Under the pieces are notes generated by a model that had not been told where the DNA came from, searched no databases, and saw only the letters and a list, made by a program, of their open reading frames with translations. A stretch of DNA of 64,000 bases from Synanceia verrucosa (Eukaryota > Chordata > Actinopteri > Perciformes > Synanceiidae). The stretch is from NCBI GenBank assembly GCA_029721515.1, contig CM056554.1, forward strand, positions 23,289,988 through 23,353,987, given 5' to 3'. Shown here in pieces: positions 51,471 to 62,519 of the stretch (position 1 is the first letter of the stretch; every line of letters begins with the position of its first letter). A program made the translations under genes and the position numbers.

Positions 51471-52047
51471 ACCACAGAACAAAACTTGACCAATTGAATC
51501 GAAATTAATCAACAAATTAAACACACAGATGAACCATGATATCAGAGCATGTAGGAAGGTGTACTACAACAGGCAGATCTATGCATGATTGTGTCTGTAG
51601 AGTCCCACAACCAATCCCACATGTCACATTTAGTCCTTATCAGAAGGAGGAAAAGGAAGAGGATCTATGCAGAGACTGATGTTTGACATTGTAACAGTGA
51701 TACTTATATGACAGTAGCTGAGGAATGAAAGCATAGTTTACCATTAAAATCTTCATGTAATGTTCTGTTCCAGGCAGGGAGAAAGGAAGAGGCCACACTA
51801 AGCTTTGGATGTGTCTGGCAGGATTAATGCAGGAATGTGGGGCAATAAAAGTCCTCCTCCTTGTGTATGTCCTGGAGTTCCTTGGGTCAGAGAGGACGAA
51901 CTGGTCTTATCTGTTTACTCTGCCAGTCATAAAACTTAAGCCTTTAGCACTTGGGTGCCACATAGTGTCAGATGGATTTCCTGAGAAAATACTCAGAAAT
52001 GAGAAGAGTTAAGTTCATTATTTTATGCTCATTGATATGCTACAACA
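51471..52047. other. No recognisable feature
   Basis: 51770-52015 holds a 67-codon frame after a cag acceptor-like site, without family resemblance. Nothing else found. Confidence 0.35.
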
Positions 52048-52121
52048 CATAGAGACAGACAACCACTCACATTCACGCAAACTCCACACAGAAAGGCCCC
52101 GGGCCACCTACACCGCTGCCT
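52048..52121 (-). mobile_element. SINE fragment with internal deletion
   Basis: Minus strand: cccggggcctttctgtgtgg, then gaatgtgagtggttgtctgt, i.e. the GATG-tail SINE with its middle missing. Confidence 0.6.
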
Positions 52122-52122
52122 A

Positions 52123-53574
52123 AGAATAGAAATAGTGCAAATAAATAAACAGTAAGGTGCAGATGAACAGTATGTGATATGACAATTATAAGTCTATTAA
52201 CAGTGCAAATAGTAAGGTGCAGCTAACAACAAATGAACAGTATGACATGACAATTACATTTCTATAATACTATAGCAGTGCAAATAATCAGTCAGGTGCA
52301 GTGAACTGGAAATGGACAATGTGTTATGAGGTGACATCAGGATAGAGTTTTATTGTACAGTGTGATGGCGTGTGGCAGGAATGACTTCCTGTATCTGTCC
52401 CTTCAACAGCGGAGCTGCAACAGTCTGTTTTGAAAAACTGCTCCGCTGTCTGTCCAGTGTGAGGTGGAGAGGATGATCCTCATTATCCCTGATGGAGAGC
52501 AGCTTTTTGAGTGTCCTCCTCTCCACCACAGTATGAAAAGAGTCCAGTTTTAACCCCACTACAGAGCCAGCCTTCTTGATTATCTTATCAAGTCTGCTGG
52601 TGTCGCTGGCTCTGATGCTGCTGCCCCAACAAACAGCAACAAAGAAGATGGCGCTGGCAACAACAGCCTGGTAGAAGATGTGCAACATGTTCATCTAGCT
52701 GCACATTTTGAAAGATCTCAGCTTCCTCAGGAAAGGAGTCTGCTCATCCCCTTCTTGTACACAGCCTCTCTGTTGGATTTCCACTCCAGTCTGTTTCCGT
52801 TCACCACTCTCAGATATTTGTAGTCCTCCACCACCTCTCCTCTGATCTGTAGTGGCTGTGAAGGCGTCCTCTTCTTCCGGAAGTCGATCACCATCTCTCT
52901 GGTCTTGTTGATGTTCAGCCGCTCATGATTCTGCTCGGTCCATTCCACAAAGTTGTCTACCAGTGTCCTGTACTCATCCTCCTCTCCATCACGTATACAC
53001 CCAACAACAGCTGAGTCATCAGAAAACTTCTGAAGGTGACATGAAAGGAGAAAGGAGAAAGAAAGGAGAGAGCACAGTTCCCTGAGCAGTTCGTACTGTA
53101 TATCACTAACCACCACATCAGATGGACAAACTGCAGCCTGCCTGTCAGGTAGTCAGTAATCCAGGAGATCACAGAGCCGCTGACACCCGTCACCTGCAGC
53201 TTGTCACCCAGCAGCAGAGGCTGAATGGTGTTAAAGGCACTGGAGAAAATAAAGAATGTGATCCTCACAGTGTCTCTTCTGCCATCCAGATGCATATGGG
53301 CTCGCTGCAGCAGGTAAATGACAGCATCATCGACTCCTAAATGGGGCTGATAGGCAAACTGTAAAGGGTCCAGAAACATCCTCGCTTGTGGCCTCAGCTG
53401 GGCCAGGACCAGCCTCTCCAAGACCTTGATCACATGGGGTGTGAGAGCGACTGGTCTGTAGTCTGCTGGATCAGATGGCCTCGACTTCTTGGGGACTGGA
53501 ACCAGACAGGACGACTTCCACAGGACCGGGACCTTCTCCTGACTCACGCTCAGGTTGTACAGGTGTCTCAGCAC
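52123..53574 (-). pseudogene. Rex1/Babar-like LINE ORF2, RT and C-terminus, 3' half
   Basis: Minus strand from 53574: LRHLYNLSVSQEKVPVLWKSS, VPKKSRPSDPADYRPVALT, then DPLQFAYQPHLGVDDAV, then SSAFNTIQPLLL (catalytic Asp position altered: FFIFSSAF). After a disrupted stretch (53020-53110) the DDSAVVGCI-type palm segment and NEQNHERLNINKTREMVIDF are present. The C-terminal part, 52820-52350, holds VYKKGMSRL, CWGSSIRASDTSRLDK and HPLHLTLDRQ. The 3' UTR at 52123-52350 contains three imperfect copies of agtgcaaatagtaaggtgcag. It is split from its upstream part by the hAT at 53575. Confidence 0.75.
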
Positions 53575-54690
53575 TAGTGATGGGCAGATGAGGCCTCATT
53601 GGATGTATGGTACATTTCCCAAACTGTGTCGACACTGTTGAAACTTTGTTGCTGTATTAATGGTGACATCTGCTGGATTTAAACAGTCATTGCAAGCAAC
53701 TTCAATAAAGACTGGAAACAGACTGAAGAAGCTTCATTCACACCTTTTTGTTTTAGAAACATCAGCTGCTGCGATTGCGCTATTTACAAACCATATCTCC
53801 GGCTTTTGAGAACAGCCTTTTGCAGGGTAGTTCTTTTTTCACTTGCTCCTTTTTGTCCTCATACCTCTGGCTAATCATGGTCTTGATAGCCTAAAATTAA
53901 AAACACAAGTAGATTAATGAATGAAATCACATAACATGCTAATAACTACTTTGCATGTACATGTATAACACCCATTCATCAGTTTCATGTACCTTTCTGC
54001 TTGGCAGAACATATGAGGGCTCAAGGAGCTGGAGCAGCTCTCAGAACCCCTCATCTTCCACAAGGCTAAGCGGCTGACAGTCTTTAATGATCATATTCAC
54101 TATAGCCTCATCAACCACCCGCCTGCTTTCTGGAAGCACCAGAGTTGATCATGGGAGTGTTGTCCTCTTCTTCCTTCTCATGCCAGGCATGATAATGCCT
54201 CAGCATTGTGGAAGTGCTCCAGTTAAGCTGGGAGCAAATCCTACATATAATAAATAAAATAAAATAAAAGTTAATCCATGTAAACTAATTCAAATATCCT
54301 TCAGAAAAAAAATTAGAATAACCCGAAAGAAAAACGATCAATAGTGGAAACGAGAATGGAAAAATCCTTTACCTTATTCTCCATGATAAGATCAAAATGA
54401 TCCCACACAGGAGAAAACTTCCTCTTCCTTGGTTCCATCCATGGTATCTGATGATAAGCCAAAGAAACAACGCAAAGCAAAGAACACAAACTATCTACAT
54501 CAACAAAACCCACAAACGTGTCTATACATTTTCTCCCTTATAAATACAATTTGGCGCTTGACAACCAAACGATACAGGAACTGTATCGGTCACGTGGTTT
54601 TCCTTAAAGCGATACATGCACCGACACAGGGTTTTACCTTATTTGCTCGGCACATGCACCGAGGCTTCAGTGTCATCAGACCCATCACTA
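53575..54690 (-). mobile_element. hAT element inserted in LINE, perfect 8-bp TSD
   Basis: Ends TAGTGATGGG/CCCATCACTA at 53575-53584 and 54681-54690. Target duplication CTCAGCAC lies at 53567-53574 and 54691-54698. Minus-strand interior: BED exon 1 (PRKRKFSPVWDHFDLIMENK followed by a gtaaag donor) near 54440-54370, exon 2 after a tgtag acceptor at about 54240 (ICSQLNWS...), and the start of the core near 53900-53870. The rest of the transposase is deleted, so it is an internally deleted copy of the family at 31399-33405. Confidence 0.9.
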
Positions 54691-54698
54691 CTCAGCAC

Positions 54699-54850
54699 AG
54701 GAGCCAGCAGGCTGGCACAGGTCTTCAGGGTCCTGGGGGTGATGCCATCAGGGCCTGCAGCCCTGTGCTGGCTCAGTCTTTCCAGCTGCCTCTTCACTTG
54801 AACTACAGTAATAATAAGTGTTAATGTTATGCTTTGCTGATAAGTTCTAT
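54699..54850 (-). pseudogene. Rex1-like LINE ORF2, RT lead upstream of hAT
   Basis: The minus strand reads VKRQLERLSQHRAAGPDGITPRTLK, then CASLLAP: the usual RT lead, continuous with 53574 once the hAT and one target copy are ignored. Upstream sequence is not recognisable, so the LINE is 5'-truncated at about 54850. Confidence 0.7.
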
Positions 54851-55831
54851 AATGATATGAATAATAGTAACTGGGTTAAATATACTGTGGGTTTAATAGC
54901 ATGGCATTCATTCACATTTGTGTAATATGTGACAAGTGTAAGTTGATGAAAAAAATACTTTTCTTCTCTTTGAGAAGAGAACCCCACACTTAACCACTCA
55001 GCCAACACCTCTATAGCAATGACACAGAAACATTTTCGTATTTGAAGATATCACCATGACGACATAATTAAAATATGTTTAATTAATGAAAGTTCTCCAA
55101 AACTGACCAAGAATGCAAGGTAAATTATTATTTGCTCACATTGTCACCTTTGTTTTTGGACAAGACAGACAATCCGGGAGCGTGAGGAAGTGATTGTTTG
55201 ATTCTCTGTTTACTACAGGTACGTGTTCTTTGTAACACAGCTTTATTAAGCCTGATAGCTAACCTGCCATGGAGCAGGTTAGTTCAGAAGCATGTGTTAC
55301 CCCAGTAACTCAGCTGAGATTCCTGTTAGCGAGAGTGATGGAACCGAACTCTCTCTAAAACTAGCAAGGCTTATCAAAGTTGGCGAGGATGAGTGGTGAG
55401 CGGGGTTGATGGAATACCCCCCAGGAACAGAAGGTTAACACTGATTGGTTAGCGTGACCCGTTCACGAGTAGCAAGCCACTTCTGATTGGTGAGCTTGGC
55501 AGGACGGTAGAGAGCATGTACATGTGAAATAGTTGACACAATAGATCCCTGGTCAATCAGGAGCGCTGCAAAAAAACCGAGCCAAGACCTCTGCGTAAAG
55601 TCGGATGCTTCGGCTTGTTGTGAGTCTTAGGTAAAATCCCAAAATCTTAACATATCCATATCCAAACATAGCAATGATAGAAACAGGGCAGAAATCATTT
55701 TTCTCACTACTGTATGCCATGAGCCTTAGCATCTGCATTTGAAAAGAAAATCTCATTTTCACTTAACCTGCTCATGTTCTTATATTCCATTCACAACTGA
55801 CATTGTATGTTCATATTTTACTTTTAAAATT
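54851..55831. other. No recognisable feature
   Basis: Non-coding. 55340-55520 is moderately repeat-like. No frames with family similarity. Confidence 0.4.
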
Positions 55832-55835
55832 TTAA

Positions 55836-56239
55836 CTTTTTGAGTGCCAGCATTTTTTTTAAAACAAAGTGCTTTGTGCCAGCAGTTTTTTTTTTTTTGC
55901 CCATTTTAAGTCATATTTCAAAACCCACAGAATTTTTTCTGCTGTCTCTCTGAAAAACACAAAATAGCTCAAATGAAAAAAGAGACTCACTATTTCTTCA
56001 TAAAAAATAACATTTGTTTTTTACCTTGTTCCATTCTTGTTTTATCAGAGGTAGAGTAGAAGCTACTCCCACCCTAAACACCACTATTTGTCCAGAATCC
56101 GTCCATTTTGCTCTCGGATCTCGATCTCCACTACCTGCTTTGAACTCCATGGCGTATAATGTCTCCTTATGCTTCGACTACATCTCCCAGAAGCCCCAAA
56201 AAACACTTTTATATGACAGCGTCAATGGCACTCAAAGAG
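55836..56239. mobile_element. piggyBac-type MITE flanked by TTAA
   Basis: TTAA at 55832-55835 and 56240-56243. Ends CTTTTTGAGTGCCA and (complement) CTCTTTGAGTGCCA match at 13 of 14 positions. The TTAA target is the hallmark of piggyBac. The 404-bp interior is non-coding; the 91-codon frame at 56014-56289 crosses the right border and is spurious. Confidence 0.7.
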
Positions 56240-57310
56240 TTAATGAATTAGTTAATTTCTTACCAGCAGTTGTCTGTACATTTGTTTAACGCTGGTTCAT
56301 CTGTTTCAGGACTATCTTTAAATAAAATCTAATGTATTAACACTATTTCTTCTGAATTCTGTTCATCTGTTCCTCCAAATTGGAGGTGGTGTCCCAAATT
56401 ACCGAGAAAATTGAGTAGTTACATCTGTTAATTGCTATAAATTGATAATTCATTTATTAATTTCTAAAGGTATGTGGTTAACGCTACAGAAATGATGTGT
56501 GGAAAGGTTTCGCTAGCCACAGTGCTGCTCTGTGCTAACCTGCTAGCTGCCTGTTTCAAACTGTGGGACAGATTTCCTTAACGGAGGCGAGTCTCGTCTG
56601 TGTCTCATTGAGACTTGCCTCCTTTCAGTAAATCCATCCCACCATTTGCAGCCAGCTAGCAGCTTAATGCTCCAGGTCACAAAGATCGCATAATCTCAAA
56701 CTGATTTCTAGAACATGACTGTTGTTGCATGATAATACATCTCAGGGCTTGAAAGACGATCATTTCATGAAGTGACCTACCTGTTCACCTGATCTCAACC
56801 CTATAAAGAACTTGTGGTCAATAATAAAGAAGATTATGGCAAAAAAATACAGCTCTAAAGAGCAGCTTTGGAAAGTGACACAAAGTACACATGATGAGAA
56901 ACCAAACTAAATCAGCTGACCAGCCACTTCCTCACTGTAAGGAAAGGAGTTTATGTTGGACACCAGAGAAACACTTTATATGTGAAACATTTCAAGGACG
57001 TTCAAAGTTTGATTCTGCATACAATTGTAAAGAAAACTGTTGAATACAGATGACGGAAATATTATTTTAATCAATAAATTGTTAAAAAGATGCCTGGATT
57101 ATATCCTCTTGTCACCAACTTGCTTAATAATTTGGCATACTCATGTCTGCAGATCCTGCACACGTTTAAAAGTACAGCCTACAGGAAAAGCATTCAGTTG
57201 AAGAAATATATTCACTGTCTGACTTCTTAACAAATCTGACAAAGTGCCAGCCTTTTTCTAATAATAAACAAATTTATAACAAGGAACTTAAATATACCTG
57301 GGGAAAGTAT
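56240..57310 (+). other. Mostly non-coding; weak mariner remnant
   Basis: 56770-57000 resembles the last third of a Tc1/mariner transposase (ctgatctcaaccctataaag, then gaacttgtggtcaataataa, and so on), with stops. No terminal repeats were found. The remaining sequence is unassigned. Confidence 0.35.
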
Positions 57311-57318
57311 GTTATAGC

Positions 57319-57515
57319 TAGTGATGGACAAATGAAGCTTCATGAAGCACTTGTGATATTTTTTGACTCCTCTAGCTGGTGCTCTTGGTTTAAAGACGTA
57401 ATGGAAATTTAATCATTTTCCATTTAACTAGCCTTTTTCTTTAAACCAAGAGCACCATCTAGAGGAGTCAAAATAGCTCACCAGTGCTTCATGAAGCTTC
57501 ATTTGTCCATCACTA
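57319..57515. mobile_element. Foldback hAT MITE, ~80-bp arms, 8-bp TSD
   Basis: The arms tagtgatggacaaatgaagc ... and their inverted copy ending gtccatcacta cover most of the 197 bp. Target duplications are GTTATAGC (57311-57318) and ATTATAGC (57516-57523), one mismatch. The end sequence relates it to the TAGTGATGGG hAT elements. Non-coding. Confidence 0.85.
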
Positions 57516-57523
57516 ATTATAGC

Positions 57524-57870
57524 ATCATTGTGGCTAAAACATCCAGATTTGAAGTGAGTACACTTAAATATCTTTGCTAGTACTTGATCACTTGCACATA
57601 TTGAGGCCACACCCACAACATGGCTGACCTACGTTTTTGCTATTTTTCTCTGAGCTCTTCTGTTACTCGTTTCTTTTCTTTCTAAATGAGAACCTTGCAG
57701 ATCGGAGCGGAGGCAGAAGTTGTTTATACTCGTGAACAGCCAATCACGCTGTGTAAGCCTGTGTTGCTGCCTGGAGACAGATCTGTGAACTTACTTAAAT
57801 TTAATACCTACCTGTGGTATTAGTGTGTTTATGTGGTGATAAATATGTGTATATTGTTGCTGTTGGCTTT
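57524..57870. other. No recognisable feature
   Basis: Unique-looking sequence before the next coding fragment; no promoter motifs assigned. Confidence 0.4.
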
Positions 57871-58187
57871 CTTCAGGCTGTCCTGTGACCTGAAGATGGT
57901 TTTACAGATGAGGTCATGGACTCTGGGCAACAACGCTAACTGGCTGTACAACACCCTGCAGGATGTGGAGAGCGATCCATCACCCCGGGGTGTGTGAGCA
58001 GTTCCTGGACTTGTGCTCTGTGAGGGGACAGTTTCCACCACCACCTCAGCTTCCCCCTCTGCCTATACCCATCTGGCTGCTGACGGTCTACAACTATGAC
58101 ATCCTGACGCAGCTGGATGAGTACAGGGCCAGGATCAAGTCCACCTTCTGAACCATCTTGAAGATGGATTCCACCAAGAAGGTTAAT
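57871..58187 (+). pseudogene. Uncharacterised multicopy fish protein, N-part (DUF6729-like)
   Basis: The plus-strand text LSCDLKMVLQMRSWTLGNNANWLYN, then (after a frameshift near 57970) CEQFLDLCSVRGQFPPPPQL, PIPIWLLTVYNYDILTQLDEYRARI and ILKMDSTKK. I recall this combination from large, repetitive, unnamed fish proteins that carry a DUF6729-type domain and may be transposon genes. A stop replaces one codon after KSTF. It is cut off by the SINE at 58188. The function is unknown. Confidence 0.5.
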
Positions 58188-58510
58188 AATAATAATAATA
58201 ATAATAATAATGGCTTGGATTTACATAACGCCTTTCATGACACCCACAGCACTTTACAGCAACCCTTATTCATTCACACCAGTCATACCGGTGGCTACAC
58301 TGGGGGCAGACTGACAGAAGCATGGCTGCCTACGCCCCTCTGACCACCACCAACTTTCACGCACATTCATACCCATTGATACGAGGCAATGTGAGGAAAG
58401 TGCCTTGCCCAAGGACACGCCGTCAATGACGATGATGATAGAGCTGGACTCAAACCGCCAATCCTTCAGTTATTGGACGCCCCCTCTACCACTGAGCCAC
58501 AGCATCCCAG
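58188..58510 (-). mobile_element. tRNA-derived SINE with (ATT)n tail
   Basis: Minus strand: the tRNA-like head gatgctgtggctcagtggta (A-box) and ggcggtttgagtcc (B-box) near 58510-58445, a body, then gtcatgaaaggcgttatgt and an (ATT)n tail at 58188-58212. This is a different family from the GATG-tail SINE; the tail suggests an L2/CR1-type partner. It sits inside the uncharacterised gene fragment. Confidence 0.75.
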
Positions 58511-58612
58511 TAAAGCGTTGTAGTAAAGTTTGTCACCAGCAGTCTTGTGTGTTTCTACACTCACATTGACACTTAACATGAACACATTTGCAAATCTCTC
58601 TCCATCAATAGG

Positions 58613-59161
58613 ATGATGAAGCTTGCAGGTACCGTCTCGGCACTCCTCATTCAGGAGCTCCTTGACACCTTCATCGGTCCTGCAGGACGCAACACCTTGG
58701 ACATCCCGTTACTGGACGTCCGCATCCAGGACATGTGGAAATCACAGAGGATCCACCTCAGCTACATTGAGAACCCACAGACCAGCACACTGAACAAAGG
58801 CGGAGTTAGCCTGCTGGTTTATCACTGTGCGAGGGGCTCCACATCTTCGGAGTCCTTCCACCTCCACCGGTTCATCCCAGGTACTTGTGTTTGTCTCACA
58901 GCTTGTGATCAAATTCATGCTGCAGTTATAAAAACACAACTTGACTTTGACTTTGATAAATCCATTTTCGATCCCAGACCTGCTTCCTCAGGGACACAAG
59001 CCAGTGCCAAGCACTTTCAGTTGTTCCTGTTTGATGGACTGGTGAGGTGGAATGAGGACCGCTCAGTGGCAGGAACAGGTGGAACCTCTGCACTCCTACA
59101 GTGGCCAACTCAAGCTTGTCCTCAACCAGAAGAACCAACAGGTGCTCCTGCTTCCCAGTGA
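58613..59161 (+). pseudogene. Uncharacterised multicopy fish protein, C-part, 111-bp intron
   Basis: Exon 58613-58880: LIQELLDTFIGPAGRNTLDI, then VRIQDMWKSQRIHLSYI, GGVSLLVYHCARGSTSSESF and HRFIPG, ending CCCAG|gtactt. The intron 58881-58991 ends cctcag. Exon 2 from 58992 continues TQASAKHFQLFLFDGLVRWN. Joined in phase 1 the protein text is continuous, and the intron is 37 codons long with no stop, so retention also stays open. After about 59060 the family resemblance fades to a stop at 59159-59161. Same unnamed family as 57871-58187; the middle of the gene is missing. Confidence 0.55.
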
Positions 59162-59455
59162 ATTACGCGCAGAGCACAATTTTAGATCAGCTAGGTCTGA
59201 AGATGATCTGTACCAAATTTGAAATCGATCAGACAAAATCCCAAGGACGAAAATTAAAAATTCAAAATGTCCGACTTCCTGTAGGAATTTCAGCTCCCTG
59301 GAAATTTTGTTCGTCTGGGTATGCTTAACATCTGTACCGATTTTTGTTCAGGTACGACAAAGTTGGCAACTTTCTCTATGGAAATTTTTCAACTATGTAG
59401 GGGGGCGCTATTCAGCCATTTTATGTGCACCATGTGCACTGACCCCAGTGTTCTG
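59162..59455. repeat. Dispersed repeat, non-coding
   Basis: Phrases such as caaatttgaaatcgatcaga and aaatgtccgacttcctgt are typical of an interspersed fish repeat; the family is unassigned. Confidence 0.35.
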
Positions 59456-59712
59456 TTGCATGTTCTCCCCATCTCTGCATGGGTTCTCTCCGGGTACTCC
59501 GGCTTCCTCCCACCATCCAAAAACATGTATGGTTAATTGGCTAATTTAAATTGTCCGTAGGTGTGAATGTGAGTGTGAGTGGTTGTCTGTCTCTGTGCCC
59601 TGCGATGAGATGGCGACTTGTCCAGGGTGTACCCTTCCTTCCGCCCTAAGACAGCTGGGATAGGCTCCAGCCCACAATCCTATGAGGAAGATAATGGATG
59701 GATGGATGGATT
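59456..59712 (+). mobile_element. GATG-tail SINE, 5'-truncated
   Basis: It begins in the body (ttgcatgttctccccatc) and ends gaggaagataatggatggat. The head is missing, and a deletion lies near 59685. Confidence 0.75.
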
Positions 59713-60479
59713 TCAATAGGTCCCTTGCGGACCTTTCAGTCTGCTTGGGCCGAATGAAATTCTCCAGATTGAACTAATGATGCACATCTGTCCTGGTTTG
59801 TCTCCTCAGACTCGAGCTACAGACAGATGAGCGGCTGGATCTGGACTCCATTTATTAACATCAGTAACATGTTTAGGGAAATAAGACAAAATAATGAGAT
59901 GTATTTTATGTATTACTCTTATGTTTTAAATGAGTCCTGTTGTCAGGACTCATTTAAAACATAAACATTGTGTATTGCTGGAACTGGTGATGTGATTATT
60001 TTTTATTATTCGGCTCATTTGAACTCTGTGGTTGTGACCTTTGACCCCTCAAAGTGTATCAGCAGCAGCACTTAATGTTGAACTATTTTACTTGAGTATT
60101 TGGTTTCCAATAAGTCCTGTTTTCAGCTTTCATGTTTTTTTTTATTATTATTTGGGTGATTTTGTTTGTGAATTGATGTTTTTTACTGACTATTGGTGCA
60201 GTGTTAAATATCAGCTGCTCATGTTATATAAATTGAATAATCAGAAATAATAAAGCTTCCACACAAAGTGCAGATTGCAGAGTTTTTCATTTTATTTTAA
60301 GAACAACAAAGTGGTACAGGGTGCAAAAAACCCAAGATACACAATAAAAACACAAAGATCAACAAGTTAGAGATACAATAGTAATAAAAACAACTTCTTA
60401 AAAAAATGAATGAGTCCAGTGTGTATTGAATGTGTGAATTATAAACAGTATGGAAATGACCAGTGACTGAGATTTTCTC
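59713..60479. other. No clear feature
   Basis: 59936-59963 contains a short inverted repeat of gagtcctg...aggactc type. An aataataaagc polyadenylation-like signal lies at 60246. No coding frame recognised. Confidence 0.4.
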
Positions 60480-60662
60480 AGTTGGTCAGGGAGGGAGGTC
60501 CAGTCAAGAGGTGTAGTGGAGCAAAAGATGTGGTCTCCCACGGTGCTCAGGTTGGGATTAGGTTAGGTTGGGGCTGAAAGAGGTGGTTGGTGCTGTGGGA
60601 CTGGAGATGGAGGGTGGATGAGTGAGGGGTAAGGAGCTCTTTCAGGTATTCTGAAGCCTTGC
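60480..60662 (-). pseudogene. L2-type LINE ORF2 C-terminus remnant
   Basis: The minus strand matches the plus-strand remnant at 4609-4760 (tacctgaaagagctccttac, ccagtcccacagcaccaacc), with an 11-base insertion after cccaacctaa. Confidence 0.6.
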
Positions 60663-61344
60663 CATGGATGCAGAGGTGGGTGATAAGAGCAATCTTATGG
60701 TGGATTCTGGAGGTTCTATGAACCTGTGTGTCTTCAGAGGTCCAGGAAGTAACCTGGTCGGGCTCATCTCAGGAGGAGATGAGTTTGCCTACAGAGATGA
60801 GGTTGTGAACCTGTCAGCCTGGTGTTCGGTGAACAACCTCACATTGAACACCACTAAAACAAAGGTAATCATCCTGGACTTCTGAAATGCAGCATGGACC
60901 CTGTCCCTCTTCTCATCAATGAAGAATGTGTTTCAAATTTCTCAGAGTCCACATCACCAGTAACCTCTCCTGGACCGTCAACACCACGGCGGTGGTGAAG
61001 AAGGATCAGCAGCGACTCCAATTCCTGAGGCTGGTAAAGAGACACAATCTGGATGCAAAGCTGCTGGTGACTTTCGGTAGAGCCACCGTGGAGAGCAACC
61101 TGGCGCACTGCATCAGTGTGGTACGCTGGGTGCACAGTAGCAGACAGGAGAGCTCTGCAACGAGTAATTAACACAACGCAGAAAAAAAACGCTCTATGCT
61201 TTCACTGGAGGACATAGCCAGCTCTCGCTACCTCAGCAGAGCTAAAAACATTATTAAGGACTCTTCTCACCCGGGTCACCACTTGTTTAATGCTGCTCTC
61301 TGGCAGGAGATACAGGTCCCACAGAACCCGGTCTGTTTCCTCAG
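60663..61344 (+). pseudogene. Rex1-like LINE ORF2, C-terminal RT and thumb
   Basis: LISGGDEFAYRDEVVNLSAWCSVNNLTLNTTKTKVIILDF (60752-60884) follows where the YxDD box would be. After a shift come FLRVHITSNLSWTVNTTAVV, FGRATVESNLAHCISV, and then, in another frame near 61200, LEDIASSRYLSRAKNIIKDSSHP. The element continues at 62034 after an insertion. Several shifts and no upstream RT: inactive. Confidence 0.7.
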
Positions 61345-62033
61345 ATAGTCCGCTTCGTTTGGGCAGGTGTGAAAGCTCATACAAACTCTGGTCCACTTGA
61401 AAATGGGGGTCTCGGTTCGTTTGCAAGTGAACCCTGGTGCAGTTCATATGCAGTGTGAAAGCTCACCGGACCAAACACAGGACCAAATGTACGTAGTGCA
61501 TGATGTAGTGACACTATACGCAGTGTATCTTGGATAGAGGAAGTACAGCACGCATTCCAGACCAAAACAACGAGTGACAACCGTTAGCAGTTAGCTAGCT
61601 TAGCTCAATCATCTGAACAACATAACCCATAAATTCACAATTTCACATATTTGAACAAAATCAATCACAACTACAAACAGTCACAGTCCTTAAACTCTGT
61701 GATGTGTTGTCACATGTTATATTGTCAAAGTTCATCAGTCCCTGATGAACTACGTTAGCATTAGTGACGGTTGTGTTCACTAGTATGTAGGTAGGCATCC
61801 CTAACGTTGTAGCATTCCCTCAAATAATGTAACAAAGCACAATACAAGACTGTCAGTCCAGCCCTGTCTGTAGTCTGTGAGGTTACATACCTGACTGTTG
61901 ATGCTCAGAAAGTTTGGTGTGGTTCAGGTATTGCAGTGTGAAAGTGGAACCGAACCAAGTGATAAATGCAACAATGTTGCAACTTTCAGCCCCCCAAGCG
62001 AACCGAGTCCGCTTGGTTATGTGTGAAACCGAC
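61345..62033. mobile_element. Unclassified insertion in Rex1-like LINE
   Basis: About 690 bp separates the LINE segment ending near ttcctca from its C-terminus (gagacagtttcttcc). The interior has several copies of a g(g/t)gtgaaag phrase with neighbouring gaacc/ccgaacc motifs near both borders. It is non-coding and likely a DNA element. Terminal repeats and target duplication were not resolved. Confidence 0.5.
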
Positions 62034-62505
62034 CTTAGAGACAGTTTCTTCCCCAGAGCCATCAGTGCTCTGAACACACAACAACACTGAATCTCTCCAT
62101 CACCACCTCACCACTGTGATGTACATCTGTGTTATTTGATACATATATATTATGTATATTATATTACCAATATATTATTGCACTATTATCATAGTATTAT
62201 ATTGCTATTATTATATTGATATTTTATTTATTTATGTTGGACCATGTGTGGAGAGTGGACTGGTAGCTGGAGAGGTGCCCGTTCTTCCTCCTGGGCACTG
62301 CTGAGGTGCCCTTGCGCAAGGCACCGAACCCCCAACTGCTCGGGGCGCCTGGATATGGAGGCAGCCCCCTCACTCTGACACCTCTCCTCCAGTGCATGTG
62401 CATGTGTGTTTCATAACTTGTGTGTGATAAAAAAATACTAACAGAGTGTAAATTGAAATTTCCCTCATTGAGGAACTAATAAAAGAATTCTTCTTCTTCT
62501 TCTAT
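62034..62505 (+). pseudogene. Rex1-like LINE C-terminus, 3' UTR and TTC tail
   Basis: LRDSFFPRAISALNTQQH-type end (one shift) and stop near 62090, an AT-rich UTR, then from 62243 the segment also found (inverted) at 35265-35515, ending gaggaactaataaaagaatt and (TTC)n at 62491-62502. Confidence 0.7.
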
Positions 62506-62519
62506 GTTATTATTACTGC

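Noticed and set aside
56014..56289. 91-codon frame resembling a small secreted protein
   Set aside because: It crosses the right TIR and TTAA border of a piggyBac-like MITE and has no homology that I recognise.
58440..58510. Possible minus-strand tRNA gene
   Set aside because: Head of the (ATT)n-tail SINE; the body and tail follow directly.
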